DNA from: Pseudomonadota bacterium
Lineage (GTDB): Bacteria > Pseudomonadota > Gammaproteobacteria > Thiotrichales > Thiotrichaceae
DNA: 64,000 bases
Direction of reading: 5' to 3'
Assembly: GCA_002747455.1 (NCBI GenBank)
Contig: PDPG01000042.1
Span: forward strand, 1-64,000
Shown here: positions 1-9,199 of the stretch, piece after piece
Numbering within the stretch: the first letter of the stretch is position 1
Layout of the letters: each line of letters starts with the position of its first letter
The notes under the pieces: model-generated
What the model was told of the DNA's origin: nothing
Databases searched by the model: none
The model's input: only the letters and a program-made list of their open reading frames with translations
Translations under genes and position numbers: made by a program

Positions 1-28
1 GGGTATCGTTAAATTTTGATTGTCGCAT
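1..28 (-). CDS. 5' end of a probable IS3-type transposase OrfA (partial)
   Basis: An ATG on the minus strand at 28-26 is preceded by a strong ribosome binding site (AAAGGAG, 6 nt before the ATG). Only nine residues are inside the window, MRQSKFNDT. They resemble the usual start of IS3-family OrfA proteins, which begin with a short basic stretch and then K-F/R-F-T-x-x-Q-I before a helix-turn-helix. The rest of the gene lies off the left edge, so the family call rests on a very short match plus the flanking sequence. Confidence 0.45.
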
Positions 29-99
29 AGAAAACTCCTTTCAAATATCATAATGGAATTCTCTACTTAAAACCTCTGTGGTTTTTTGGGGGGATTACA
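1..99 (-). mobile_element. Terminal segment of a putative IS3-family insertion sequence
   Basis: Upstream of the partial OrfA start, the minus strand runs back to TGTAATCCCCCCAAAAAAC (99-81). This begins with the 5'-TG and a C-rich then A-rich tract typical of IS3-family left ends. A leader of about 70 nt between such an end and OrfA is normal for these elements. The outer boundary at 99 is inferred from the TG; neither the target duplication nor the other inverted repeat is in the window. Confidence 0.4.
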
Positions 100-254
100 A
101 CCTCATCAGGGGAAATCCTGTCCCATCCTGACATTTACAAGGGAAAAATGTGACACTTTTGGCGCGATCAACAGCAAGTGTCACATTCGCCAAACGAGCA
201 GAAAATCAATTAAAAACAATATATATCAAACAGTTAACACCGTTAAGCTCAAGT

Positions 255-271
255 TTGGCATGGTGAATGCA
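255..271 (+). promoter_or_regulatory. Sigma-54 (RpoN) -24/-12 promoter of the pilin gene
   Basis: TTGGCATGGTGAATGCA matches the RpoN consensus TTGGCACG-N4-TTGCA with the invariant GG and GC exactly 10 bases apart. It sits about 67 nt upstream of the pilin ATG, giving a short leader. Major type IV pilin genes in Pseudomonas and relatives are transcribed by RpoN with the PilR activator, so both position and target fit. An upstream activator site was not identified. Confidence 0.7.
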
Positions 272-337
272 ATATACTTTTCAGCTACACAACAGGCTAA
301 ACCCCTAAATTAAAATTAAATAAAAAGAGAGATAAAA

Positions 338-811
338 ATGAAAAAACAACTCCAACAAGGTTTCACGCTGATTGAATTAATGATCGTTGTGGCAATTATC
401 GGTATTTTGGCTTCGATTGCGCTGCCTGCTTATCAAACTTATGTTGCTAAGTCTAACATTACTTCGATTCAGTCTTCTGCGGCGGCGGGTAAGACTGCAA
501 TCTGGCAGTACTACATCGACCACGGTAAAATGCCTGCGACACAAGCCATTCTGGCAGCTAATGCCGATACAAAAGGCCTAGCTACCATCATGACCAGCGG
601 CTTACCTGGCGGTAGCACAGGTGCCTACACCAAAACAAGCGACACCGAAGGCAAGATCACGGTCACTTTGAGTGGCATAAACGGCAACGTGAATGGTGAG
701 ACAATTGCTTTCAACTACATAGATAACGGTGGAGCACTTAAGTTCACCTGTGATGCTGCGACAGCTATTGATGACCAGTACCTACCAAAGCTATGTAAAA
801 ACAACTCATAA
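338..811 (+). CDS. pilA: Type IV major pilin (PilA-like)
   Basis: This is a 157-residue prepilin. The leader MKKQLQQG is followed by [17 protein letters not shown], the type III signal cut by PilD after Gly8, with Phe1 and Glu5 of the mature pilin in place. The hydrophobic N-terminal helix is followed by a globular domain with two C-terminal cysteines that could form the pilin D-loop disulfide (in TCDAA and KLCKN). A good ribosome site (AAAGAGAG) precedes the ATG. The gene lies behind a sigma-54 promoter and is followed by a hairpin and a second pilin. Pilins polymerise into fibres for twitching, attachment and DNA uptake. Confidence 0.92.
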   Translation: MKKQLQQGFTLIELMIVVAIIGILASIALPAYQTYVAKSNITSIQSSAAAGKTAIWQYYIDHGKMPATQAILAANADTKGLATIMTSGLPGGSTGAYTKTSDTEGKITVTLSGINGNVNGETIAFNYIDNGGALKFTCDAATAIDDQYLPKLCKNNS

Positions 812-845
812 CCACCAACTAAGTTCCAAGATTTGGAAGCTATCG

Positions 846-872
846 GGGAGGTCTCATTTACTGAGACTTCCC
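846..872 (+). terminator. Hairpin between the two pilin genes
   Basis: An 11-bp stem (GGGAGGTCTCA paired with TGAGACTTCCC, one G-T pair, 5-nt loop) lies 35 nt after the first pilin stop. The T-rich tail is weak, so it may attenuate rather than stop transcription, leaving the second pilin at a lower level. It also overlaps the region just before an alternative upstream ATG at 874 of the second pilin, which argues against that start. Confidence 0.55.
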
Positions 873-900
873 TATGTTGGGTTTAATCACGAGTCCAATT

Positions 901-1392
901 ATGAAAAATAAAAATAAAAGTCACGGATTCAGCTTAATAGAGCTAATGATTGTTATTGCTATTATTGGAATTCTTTCAAATGTAGCCATATCCAGCTATC
1001 AAACCTACGCGGCAAAGAGTATTATCGGATCATTGCTCTCGGTAGCAAGTTCAGGTAGAAGTGCAATGTTAAGCAGGTACTTGGATCTTGGTGAAATGCC
1101 TGAGCAAGGCACGGCAACCAAAGGGGTCAATCAGGCGGGAAGTGCTACCGCAGGGTTACAGTCAGCTTTTACCGAATCTAAGTATCAGTCGACTGTCACT
1201 TACAAAAAAAACTCCCCCACATCCGCTGAGTTTACCTTGGTACTCGCAAATATAAATGGCAACATCAATGGCAAAGAGTTAACTTTTTCTTATCAAGATA
1301 ATGGCGGTGCACTTACTTTGAAGTGCCTACCCTCAGCAGGATTAGATAATCAGTACCTACCGCGTCTTTGTAGGGAGGTTATTAATTTCTGA
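901..1392 (+). CDS. Second type IV pilin, paralogue of the upstream pilin
   Basis: The ATG at 901 gives the leader MKNKNKSHG followed by FSLIELMIVIAIIGILS, a normal prepilin cleavage site, so I prefer it to the ATG at 874, which would add nine uncharged residues to the leader. The 163-residue protein parallels the first pilin throughout, including GN(V/I)NG, DNGGAL and the disulfide loop ending DNQYLPRLC, so the pair is a tandem duplication. No clear ribosome site precedes 901. It may be a minor pilin or an alternative major subunit; the sequence does not decide which. Confidence 0.87.
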   Translation: MKNKNKSHGFSLIELMIVIAIIGILSNVAISSYQTYAAKSIIGSLLSVASSGRSAMLSRYLDLGEMPEQGTATKGVNQAGSATAGLQSAFTESKYQSTVTYKKNSPTSAEFTLVLANINGNINGKELTFSYQDNGGALTLKCLPSAGLDNQYLPRLCREVINF

Positions 1393-1462
1393 CTTGTCAT
1401 GAAAATTACACTTACATTAATTATTGAATATTTCAAACATTGATATAACAGCAAGAGCGATT

Positions 1463-2941
1463 ATGCTTAACTTTTCGCCTAGTAACAACGTGCTTCCTAT
1501 AACCAAAACGTACTCGCCCCAAAAAAGCTCTTGGTGTTTTTATCTGGTAACTTTTTTTCTTGCCACATTACCGAGCTTACACAGCCTCTCCTTTATTGCC
1601 AGTTGGTACAATGAGAAAAGGCTAGCTCAAATAACTATTTTTTTACTGCTAACTGCTAGTTTATTAACATCAAAAAAACTTCAAATATCTACTGCAAACT
1701 ACTGGGGTAGTCTTCTGCCCTCTCAAAAAATTCTCATAAGTATCTTTTTTATTTGTGGGCTTACTTCAGCAACTCAGACCAATCTTACAAATTGGGCAAC
1801 AATGGAAATAGCGAATTATTTCTTACTAGCCTTATTGTCTCTTTATCTAGCATATAGCATATACACTGAATCCACCGACAAGTTGATCATTATTGCACTT
1901 TGTACTTCAGCCAGTTTGTATGTTGTTGCCTTCGCGTCAACACTATTGGCAGGCTTAATAAGTGATGTCATTGACTATCACTACTTGCTTTCCGGCTTTA
2001 TAAATCGGCGCTTTCTAAACCAGTTTCAAAGTATTTCATTCCCGATTTTGTTGGTTGCCCCTTTGATTTTCAATAAAAATCTCAGCATAAAACTGGGGCT
2101 AATACTAATTGCCGCATTCTGGTTTATGCTAATGCTTGTCAGTGATGGGAGAGGTGTTTTACTAGCATCAACCAGTGGCATTATTCTCAGCAGTCTCCTC
2201 CTTCCCGCTAACCGAAAACGGTGGCTATTGACATCAGGAGTCGTTATAGCACTGGGTAGCCTAATGTATTTCGTATTTGACGCGATACTATCGACACATG
2301 AGGTAATCGACAGCAGCACATTAAGACCCGGTACCGGTGGAAGATTGCCAATATGGTTGGAAGTTATTGATGTAATTCGAGACAATCCCCTACTTGGCAT
2401 TGGTCCGATGCAACTTGCATTCTCACCCAGTGATTTTACAGTCGCACACCCCCATAACATCACACTACAATTAGCAGCCGAGTGGGGAATACCGGCAGCA
2501 ATCTGCTTGATTGTATTATCGCTTAATGGCTTTTTACATTGGATTAAACAACAACGACAACTCAAGCAATCAAATGAGTCCTTAATCTCAATAGCACTCA
2601 CTTCTTCATTCATTGCATCAGTCATTCACGGCCACCTCAGTGGTGTCTTTGTCATGCCGCTCAGTCAACTGAGTTTTGCTGTCATCGCTGGATGGATGTT
2701 GGCAAAATACCGAGTTGGCCAATCAAATAACAAAGTCAACCTCGCTCCCCGCAAATGCTCACTCTACATTTTTCCGTTACTAACGATGCTGGCACTTATC
2801 ATGCTCATTCAAGGTAGCTATCCTCAAATAAAAGCAATGATAACATCGGATTACCCGGAAAACCTGTATCTCAATGGAGAATACCCCGCTTCAAATGCTC
2901 CTAGATTCTGGTCAAGAACTTATATTGAGGCAGACAACTGA
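1463..2941 (+). CDS. Wzy_C (O-antigen ligase-type) membrane protein, possible pilin glycosyltransferase
   Basis: A roughly 490-residue polytopic membrane protein with about a dozen hydrophobic segments. The diagnostic region is near residues 285-345: GGRLPIWLEVIDVIRDNPLLGIG, then a long periplasmic loop with AHPHN. This is the Wzy_C signature shared by O-antigen ligases (WaaL) and by the pilin O-oligosaccharyltransferases PglL, PilO and TfpO. It lies directly downstream of two pilins, as TfpO/PilO genes do, so pilin glycosylation is the favoured role. The ATG at 1463 has a modest AAGAG site; a TTG at 1424 is possible. Family membership is secure; the acceptor is inference. Confidence 0.7.
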   Translation: MLNFSPSNNVLPITKTYSPQKSSWCFYLVTFFLATLPSLHSLSFIASWYNEKRLAQITIFLLLTASLLTSKKLQISTANYWGSLLPSQKILISIFFICGLTSATQTNLTNWATMEIANYFLLALLSLYLAYSIYTESTDKLIIIALCTSASLYVVAFASTLLAGLISDVIDYHYLLSGFINRRFLNQFQSISFPILLVAPLIFNKNLSIKLGLILIAAFWFMLMLVSDGRGVLLASTSGIILSSLLLPANRKRWLLTSGVVIALGSLMYFVFDAILSTHEVIDSSTLRPGTGGRLPIWLEVIDVIRDNPLLGIGPMQLAFSPSDFTVAHPHNITLQLAAEWGIPAAICLIVLSLNGFLHWIKQQRQLKQSNESLISIALTSSFIASVIHGHLSGVFVMPLSQLSFAVIAGWMLAKYRVGQSNNKVNLAPRKCSLYIFPLLTMLALIMLIQGSYPQIKAMITSDYPENLYLNGEYPASNAPRFWSRTYIEADN

Positions 2942-2993
2942 TTAAACCTCACGTAGAATCAACCCCTGAATCCATATTACAGCTTTTTGGTTA

Positions 2994-3683
2994 ATGAACC
3001 CCACCAAACACATCCTCTGCATAGAAGACGAAGCCCCCATACGCGGTATGCTTCGCTTCGCCCTTGAGCGCGAAGGTTATATCTTTCACGAGGCTGAGGA
3101 CTCACGACAAATGAGCGAGCAAATCAGTCAGCAGCGCCCTGACTTAATTCTTATGGACTGGATGCTGCCGGATAGCAACGGCCCTGCCTTGGTCAAGCAA
3201 CTGCGCAACGACCCATTTACCCGCGATATCCCGATTATTATGCTCACAGCAAAAGCCACGGAGCAGGATATGATTCATGGTCTGGAGTCAGGGGCAGATG
3301 ATTATGTCAACAAACCGGTTTCTCCTAAGTCACTGAATGCTCGTATTAAGGCACTTCTCAGGCGTAGCAATGCTTTTAACACAGATGACATCATTAGCTA
3401 CGACTCCTTACAACTGAATCTGGCGACGCAAACCCTAGCCATCAATGGAGAAAACCTCGCCATTGGCACGACCGAGTTAAAGCTTCTGAAGTGCTTTATG
3501 CAAAATCCAGAGCGAGTACTCAGCCGCGCCCAACTACTGGATCACGTTTGGGGGCAAAATACATTCATCGAAGAACGAACCGTGGATGTGCATATATTAA
3601 GGCTGCGAAAAATCCTCAAAAAGAAGTCCGTAGATTCTCTGCTAAAAACCATTCGTGGTAGTGGCTACAAACTCTCACGCTAA
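2994..3683 (+). CDS. phoB: Phosphate regulon response regulator PhoB
   Basis: A 229-residue OmpR/PhoB-family regulator. The receiver domain (about 1-120) has the acidic pocket IEDE, the phosphoacceptor Asp in ILMDWMLP, and LTAKA and NKPVSPK for the conserved Thr and Lys. The C-terminal winged helix (about 130-227) ends in RTVDVHILRLRKIL and TIRGSGYKL. MDWMLP and RDIPIIMLTA are characteristic of PhoB rather than other OmpR-type regulators. Its cognate kinase phoR is 5.5 kb downstream, at the far end of the pst cluster. I see no Pho box before phoB itself. Confidence 0.92.
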   Translation: MNPTKHILCIEDEAPIRGMLRFALEREGYIFHEAEDSRQMSEQISQQRPDLILMDWMLPDSNGPALVKQLRNDPFTRDIPIIMLTAKATEQDMIHGLESGADDYVNKPVSPKSLNARIKALLRRSNAFNTDDIISYDSLQLNLATQTLAINGENLAIGTTELKLLKCFMQNPERVLSRAQLLDHVWGQNTFIEERTVDVHILRLRKILKKKSVDSLLKTIRGSGYKLSR

Positions 3684-3702
3684 ATTCATTTTATTACACG
3701 CC

Positions 3703-3736
3703 CTGTCATAAAGCTGTCATAAAGCCGCACTATAGT
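3703..3736 (+). promoter_or_regulatory. Pho box and -10 element of the pst-phoU-phoR operon
   Basis: Two identical head-to-tail 11-mers, CTGTCATAAAG at 3703-3713 and 3714-3724, form a near-consensus PhoB box. Exactly 10 bases after the 18-bp core (3703-3720) comes TATAGT (3731-3736), the spacing known for PhoB-dependent -10 elements, and there is no recognisable -35. Transcription should start near 3743 and lead into pstS at 3779, which has a strong AAGGAGA ribosome site. Confidence 0.93.
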
Positions 3737-3778
3737 TCCGGTTGTCATCCAGATACTAACCCCAAGGAGAGAAACGGA

Positions 3779-4810
3779 ATGAACAAGCTACCTTTAATGA
3801 TTGCCGCCGGGATTATCCTGTCTACATCTGCTGCCTCTGCCCGCGATTACATTGAGATTGTAGGCTCCTCAACGGTGTACCCGTTCTCAACCGTGGTCGC
3901 GGAAACCTTCGGAAACAAGACCAAATTCAAAACACCTAAGATTGAAGCAACCGGCTCTGGTGGTGGCATGAAGCTGTTCTGTGCGGGCGTGGGGATTGAT
4001 ACACCTGACATCACCAACGCATCCCGTCGCATTAAGTCCAGCGAGTTTGAGCAGTGTCAGCAAAATGGCGTGAAAGATATTATCGAAGTGCAAGTGGGTT
4101 TTGATGGCATTGCCATCGCTAACGCGAAGTCTGCGCCACAAATGTCGTTGAGTCGTAAGGATTTATATCTGGCATTGGCAAAAATGGTTCCCGGCAAAAC
4201 AGCCGGTGAGTTAATCGAGAACCCGTACAAAACATGGAAGGATGTCAATCCCGCGCTTCCGGCAACCAAGATTGAAGTGCTGGGGCCACCACCCACATCG
4301 GGTACACGCGATGCCTTCGCGGAACTGGCGCTGGAAGGTGGCTGTAAATCGTTTGACTTCATCAAAGCCATGAAAAAAACTGATAAGAGCCGTTACAAAG
4401 CAGTTTGCCATGAGATGCGGGAAGACGGTGCTTATGTCGAAGCTGGCGAAAATGACAACCTGATCGTGCAAAAGCTGGAAAAGAATCCGAATGCGCTGGG
4501 TGTGTTTGGTTTCAGCTTCTTGGATCAAAACTCAGACAAAGTACAAGGCTCAAAAATTGATGGTGTGGGATTGGACTTTGACACTATCGCAGACGGCTCC
4601 TACCCGGTCTCGCGCCCGCTTTATTTTTACGTGAAGGCTGCTCATGTGGGTAAAGTGCCAGGTATCAAGGAGTTTTTGGCGGAGTTTGTTGACGAAGAAT
4701 CGTTCGGTGAGGAAGGCTATCTGACTGAAAAAGGGCTAATTCCCATGCCTGAAGAAAGCCGCGAGTCTTTCCGCGACGCAGCGACAAACCTGACGCCCAT
4801 GTCAATGTAA
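3779..4810 (+). CDS. pstS: Periplasmic phosphate-binding protein PstS
   Basis: The 343-residue protein has a Sec signal (hydrophobic 5-20, cleavage after AASA) followed by IEIVGSSTVYPFS, the phosphate-binding start of PstS. Further PstS marks are TGSGGGMKLFC, the TSGTRDAF loop that also contacts phosphate, and YPVSRPLYFYVK. It binds inorganic phosphate in the periplasm and hands it to PstCA. It is the first gene after the Pho box and carries the operon's best ribosome site, as expected for the most abundant component. Confidence 0.95.
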   Translation: MNKLPLMIAAGIILSTSAASARDYIEIVGSSTVYPFSTVVAETFGNKTKFKTPKIEATGSGGGMKLFCAGVGIDTPDITNASRRIKSSEFEQCQQNGVKDIIEVQVGFDGIAIANAKSAPQMSLSRKDLYLALAKMVPGKTAGELIENPYKTWKDVNPALPATKIEVLGPPPTSGTRDAFAELALEGGCKSFDFIKAMKKTDKSRYKAVCHEMREDGAYVEAGENDNLIVQKLEKNPNALGVFGFSFLDQNSDKVQGSKIDGVGLDFDTIADGSYPVSRPLYFYVKAAHVGKVPGIKEFLAEFVDEESFGEEGYLTEKGLIPMPEESRESFRDAATNLTPMSM

Positions 4811-4845
4811 TCTATTGAAAATTTTGCATAATCAGTGAGTTTGGC

Positions 4846-6237
4846 ATGGCAATAAATACTATTCTGATCGTCCTACTGTTATTGGTGGTTGTCAGCTATT
4901 TTATGGGCAAAGGCCGCGCCTCTGCGGTGGCCACTGTGCAGAACAATGGGCGTAGTTCATTGCACTCGTTACCCGCCTATTATGGCTACATGGTGGTGTT
5001 ATGGACAGCCATCCCCGCTCTGCTCATTCTTGCATTGTGGTCGGCGTTTGATACCAAAATCATATCCAGCATGACTTATGCCTCACTGCCAGCAGCCCTA
5101 CAGGAAGAAGGCCCTGACGCAATGGGTCTGCTGCTAAATGAGATTAAAAATCTGGCCAGCAATAACCAGCTTGCAGAGGCGACTGATCCGGTTAAACGGG
5201 CAGCGGCTGAGCGTTATCAAAGCCTGCAAACGATCAGCAGCATGGCCAAGTCTGTCGTGGTTTTGGGGATTGCCTTGCTGTGTCTTTACTTCGGCTGGCG
5301 CATGATCAAGCCAGAAACACAGGCAAGAAACAAGGTTGAAACCGCTATCCGCTGGACAATGATCCTCTGCGCCTCCATTGCCATACTCACGACACTGGGC
5401 ATTGTCCTGTCGGTATTGTTCGAGTCCATTTTATTCTTTAAGTCGGTATCCATTACTGAGTTTTTGTTTGGTACCAAATGGAGTCCACAAACTTCTATCC
5501 GTAGCGATCAGGTCGGCAGCTCTGGTGCGTTTGGCGCTGTGCCACTGTTTGTCGGTACTTTGTTGATCTCATTGATTGCATTAATTATTGCCGTGCCGCT
5601 GGGCTTAATGTCAGCGATTTACCTATCAGAATATGCAAGCTCCCGATTTCGCGCCATTGCCAAGCCCACACTGGAAATTCTCGCCGGAATCCCAACCGTA
5701 GTCTATGGTTTCTTCGCCGCCTTAACCGTCGCGCCATTGATTCGTGACTTGGGGGAATCCATTGGTCTAACCGTTGCATCTGAGAGCGCACTGGCCGCCG
5801 GATTGGTGATGGGAATTATGATTATCCCATTCGTTTCTTCGCTATCTGATGATGTGATTAACGCCGTTCCACAGTCGTTGCGCGATGGCTCCTTCGGCAT
5901 GGGAGCGACCAAATCAGAGACTATCAAGCTGGTGGTGATTCCCGCCGCCCTACCTGGCATTATCGGTGGCATATTGTTGGCCGCTTCTCGTGCTATTGGT
6001 GAAACCATGATTGTGGTGATGGCTGCCGGATTATCCGCAAATCTGACCTTTAATCCGATGGAAGCTGTCACCACGGTCACGGTTCAGATCGTCACCCTAC
6101 TCACAGGCGATCAGGAGTTTGATAGTCCAAAAACATTGGCCGCCTTTGCTTTGGGACTGGGTTTATTCCTGATTACACTATTGCTCAATGTCATCGCTCA
6201 GCATGTCATCCGTAAATACCGCGAGCAGTACGATTAA
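4846..6237 (+). CDS. pstC: Phosphate ABC transporter permease PstC
   Basis: A 463-residue inner-membrane permease. It has an N-terminal membrane segment, a second near residue 45, a polar stretch at about 75-125, then the BinD (MetI-like) permease domain at about 240-450. That domain includes the ABC-contact loop NAVPQSLRDGSFGMGATK, with the EAA-type GA-x-K, and IGETMIVVMAAG. The long N-terminal extension is usual in gammaproteobacterial PstC. It pairs with PstA to form the channel energised by PstB and is co-transcribed with pstS and pstA. Confidence 0.93.
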   Translation: MAINTILIVLLLLVVVSYFMGKGRASAVATVQNNGRSSLHSLPAYYGYMVVLWTAIPALLILALWSAFDTKIISSMTYASLPAALQEEGPDAMGLLLNEIKNLASNNQLAEATDPVKRAAAERYQSLQTISSMAKSVVVLGIALLCLYFGWRMIKPETQARNKVETAIRWTMILCASIAILTTLGIVLSVLFESILFFKSVSITEFLFGTKWSPQTSIRSDQVGSSGAFGAVPLFVGTLLISLIALIIAVPLGLMSAIYLSEYASSRFRAIAKPTLEILAGIPTVVYGFFAALTVAPLIRDLGESIGLTVASESALAAGLVMGIMIIPFVSSLSDDVINAVPQSLRDGSFGMGATKSETIKLVVIPAALPGIIGGILLAASRAIGETMIVVMAAGLSANLTFNPMEAVTTVTVQIVTLLTGDQEFDSPKTLAAFALGLGLFLITLLLNVIAQHVIRKYREQYD

Positions 6238-6259
6238 ACAGAACCGGAATCCCCTATTT

Positions 6260-7540
6260 ATGAGTAAGACAACACAAATTGTTGAGGCGGGTCTTCAGAA
6301 GCGGTATGCCAAAGAAAAACGCTTCAAACTATTCGGCCTGATTTCAATCCTGATTAGTTTTGCCTTTCTGGTGACATTATTGACTGATATTGTCAGCAAA
6401 GGCTTACCCGCGTTCCAGCAAAGTTATATCAATCTGGACGTAACCATTGATGCCAAAACGCTTGGGGTGACGGCAGAATCCAGCGAGGATGCCTTATATT
6501 CCGCCCGCTACTCAAAGCTGATCAAGAACGCACTGAAAGCCAAATTTCCCGACGTGAAAGGCAGAAAGCAGAAACGTGCATTAAATAATCTGGTGAGTAA
6601 GTCTGCCGCTTATCAACTGCGTGACGAAGTTATCAAAAACCCGGCACTGATTGGTACAACGGTTTCCTACTGGTTCCTCGCAAAAGATGATATTGATGTC
6701 TTTATGAAAGGCAATATCGACCGAACGCTACCGGAAAGTGATCGTCGTATTAAAGATTATCAACTGGAGTGGATTGATACCCTGCTGGCAGAAGGCCGAC
6801 TTGAGAAACGCTTTAATACTGTCTTATTTACCGAGGCCGATTCACGTGAGCCGGAACAAGCTGGTATTCGTGGAGCATTGATGGGGTCGCTCTACACCAT
6901 GTTAATCACCATGCTGTTGGCCTTTCCGATTGGCGTGGCCGCAGCGACTTATCTGGAGGAGTTTGCCCCGCAAAATAACCGTTGGGTTGATTTAATTGAG
7001 GTCAATATCAACAACCTTGCAGCCGTTCCGTCCATTGTCTTTGGTTTATTAGGTCTGGCGGTTTACATTAATTTCTTTGGTGTCCCCCGTTCTACACCAC
7101 TGGTCGGTGGCTTGGTACTGACCCTGATGACCCTGCCCACTATTATCATCGCCAGCCGTGCGGCCATTAAGGCGGTTCCGCCGTCGATGCGTGAAGCGGC
7201 CTTGGGACTGGGCGCATCAAAAGTACAAACCGTATTCCAGCATGTCATTCCAATGGCCATGCCGGGTATCTTGACTGGAACCATTATCGGCATGGCACAA
7301 GCACTGGGGGAAACGGCTCCATTACTCATGATCGGTATGATTGCCTTTGTGTCGGATATTCCACAGGGCATTCTTGATCCAGCTACCGTAATGCCCGTGC
7401 AAATTTACCTGTGGTCTGACAGCCCGGAGCGTGCCTTCACTGAGCGAACATCCGCAGCTATTATGGTGCTACTGGCGTTTCTGATTACGATGAATTTAGT
7501 CGCCATTATCTTACGCAAGCGTTTTGAGAAAAAATGGTAG
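6260..7540 (+). CDS. pstA: Phosphate ABC transporter permease PstA
   Basis: A roughly 426-residue permease with one N-terminal membrane segment, a periplasmic stretch of about 160 residues rich in Lys/Arg, and a MetI-like permease domain from about 205. The EAA loop is [19 protein letters not shown], followed by GETAPLL. The reading frame extends back to 6188 inside pstC, but the ATG at 6260 gives [11 protein letters not shown], lies after the pstC stop and avoids a 50-nt overlap, so I use it. It forms the PstCA heterodimer. Confidence 0.9.
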   Translation: MSKTTQIVEAGLQKRYAKEKRFKLFGLISILISFAFLVTLLTDIVSKGLPAFQQSYINLDVTIDAKTLGVTAESSEDALYSARYSKLIKNALKAKFPDVKGRKQKRALNNLVSKSAAYQLRDEVIKNPALIGTTVSYWFLAKDDIDVFMKGNIDRTLPESDRRIKDYQLEWIDTLLAEGRLEKRFNTVLFTEADSREPEQAGIRGALMGSLYTMLITMLLAFPIGVAAATYLEEFAPQNNRWVDLIEVNINNLAAVPSIVFGLLGLAVYINFFGVPRSTPLVGGLVLTLMTLPTIIIASRAAIKAVPPSMREAALGLGASKVQTVFQHVIPMAMPGILTGTIIGMAQALGETAPLLMIGMIAFVSDIPQGILDPATVMPVQIYLWSDSPERAFTERTSAAIMVLLAFLITMNLVAIILRKRFEKKW

Positions 7541-7604
7541 GCGTACACAACACAGCTCATCACACATTAACAAGAACCTATTGACCTCGCAGGAAACAGC
7601 AGAA

Positions 7605-8450
7605 ATGAGTACAGACATGGCAAATAAACAACGCGACGAATTTGATGTTGAAATACTGGAAACCGTCGGCGCGCCATTCATTAAAAACAGTGAAGACATA
7701 AAAATGGCCACCCGTGATTGTGATGTCTTCTACGGGGATAAGCAGGCTCTGTTTGGGGTGAGTTTGGACATTGGTAAAAATGAAATCCTTGCGATGATTG
7801 GGCCATCGGGTTGTGGTAAGTCCACTTACCTGCGCGCACTGAACCGCATGAACGACACCATTGATATCTGTCGAGTCAGCGGCTCACTAACATTGGACGG
7901 GCAAGATATTTACGATAAAAAGCAAGACCCGGTATTGCTGCGCGCCCGCGTCGGCATGGTCTTTCAGAAGCCAAACCCATTTCCTAAATCAATTTATGAT
8001 AATGTCGCTTATGGCGCTCGCTTGCATGGCTTGGTGAGCAACAAGGCGGATCTGGACGACTTGGTGGAAGCCAGTTTGACCAAGGCGGGCTTGTTTAAGG
8101 AAGTCAAGGACAGCTTGCAAAAACCAGGGACGGGCTTGTCAGGCGGTCAACAGCAGCGTTTATGTATTGCACGTACCATTGCAGTTAACCCAGAAGTAAT
8201 TCTGATGGATGAACCAACATCAGCACTTGACCCAATCGCCACTGCTACCATTGAGGAGCTAATGGATGAATTGCGTCATAATTACACCATTGCAATCGTG
8301 ACACACTCGATGCAACAGGCCGCACGTGTTTCGCAACGTACAGCCTATTTCCACCTTGGTAAGCTGGTAGAAGTGAATGCAACCAACAATGTGTTCACCA
8401 ACCCTGAACATCAATTAACCGAAAATTATATAACAGGCCGATTCGGCTAA
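7605..8450 (+). CDS. pstB: Phosphate ABC transporter ATPase PstB
   Basis: The 281-residue ATPase has Walker [10 protein letters not shown] (about 67-75), Q-loop [12 protein letters not shown], signature LSGGQQQR, Walker [14 protein letters not shown] and the switch His in [15 protein letters not shown] and [11 protein letters not shown] are PstB hallmarks. The frame is open back to 7524, overlapping pstA, but the ATG at 7605 has an AGGAAA ribosome site and gives the normal family length. It supplies energy to PstCA and, with PhoU, helps signal phosphate status to PhoR. Confidence 0.94.
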   Translation: MSTDMANKQRDEFDVEILETVGAPFIKNSEDIKMATRDCDVFYGDKQALFGVSLDIGKNEILAMIGPSGCGKSTYLRALNRMNDTIDICRVSGSLTLDGQDIYDKKQDPVLLRARVGMVFQKPNPFPKSIYDNVAYGARLHGLVSNKADLDDLVEASLTKAGLFKEVKDSLQKPGTGLSGGQQQRLCIARTIAVNPEVILMDEPTSALDPIATATIEELMDELRHNYTIAIVTHSMQQAARVSQRTAYFHLGKLVEVNATNNVFTNPEHQLTENYITGRFG

Positions 8451-8464
8451 GAACAGAGAATAAT

Positions 8465-9190
8465 ATGGAAAATGGAGATCACATCCTCAGGTCCTACGAC
8501 CAGGAACTGGAAGATATTCGTAGCAAAACTCTGGCAATGGGTGGGCTGGTAGAAAAGCAAGTCAGTAATGCGCTGCAAGCAGTTTTGGAGCGGGACATTG
8601 AGCTGGGCGAACTTGTCGCTACTTCCGATGCTGAAATTAACGAGCTGGAAGTCGAGATTGACGAGGAATGTGCCAGTATCATTGCACGTCGCCAACCGGC
8701 TGCCGGTGATTTGCGTTTGCTATTGAGCATCATCAAAGTCACCACCGACCTTGAGCGCATTGGCGATGAGGCCGAGCAGATTGGCTTATACGCTTCTCAG
8801 TTGGGTAGCAATACCAGCAATCTGGGACTCAGTGCCCAACTGCGGCACTTGGGTGAGCTATCCCACTCCCTGCTAAAACTGGCACTGGATGCCTTTGCCC
8901 GTATGGACGATGGACAGGCAATGGATGTCGCCAAAAAAAGCCGCCGTGTAAGTGGTGAGTTTGATGACCTATCCCGTGTATTAATTACTCACATGATGGA
9001 TGACCCGCGTAGTATCAAGAATGCATTACGTGTCATGGGCTGCGCCCGTTCACTGGAGCGCATTGGCAACCACTCCACCAATATCTGTGAGTTTGTTATT
9101 TATCGGGTGAAGGGTAAGGATATTCGCCACACCAGCCTAAAGAAAATTCGCAAAAAGCTGTACCCTGAAACGCTAAAAAAGTCTCGGTAA
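8465..9190 (+). CDS. phoU: Phosphate signalling protein PhoU
   Basis: A 241-residue all-helical protein made of two PhoU three-helix repeats. Each repeat carries the metal-binding pattern: D-L-R-L-L-L..TDLERIGDEAEQI at about 82-105, and the matching MGCARSLERIGNHSTNI near 195. It lies 14 nt after pstB and directly before phoR. PhoU keeps PhoR in its phosphatase state when phosphate is plentiful and restrains transport through PstB, so its position between transporter and kinase matches its role. Confidence 0.94.
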   Translation: MENGDHILRSYDQELEDIRSKTLAMGGLVEKQVSNALQAVLERDIELGELVATSDAEINELEVEIDEECASIIARRQPAAGDLRLLLSIIKVTTDLERIGDEAEQIGLYASQLGSNTSNLGLSAQLRHLGELSHSLLKLALDAFARMDDGQAMDVAKKSRRVSGEFDDLSRVLITHMMDDPRSIKNALRVMGCARSLERIGNHSTNICEFVIYRVKGKDIRHTSLKKIRKKLYPETLKKSR

Positions 9191-9199
9191 GTCTACCCG

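Noticed and set aside
86..313. 75-codon ORF upstream of the first pilin
   Set aside because: It spans the insertion-sequence end and the sigma-54 promoter, has no ribosome site and has no protein-like pattern.
2026..2625. 199-codon minus-strand ORF inside the Wzy_C gene
   Set aside because: It is a shadow of the membrane-protein gene; the plus frame has the family motifs and membrane segments.
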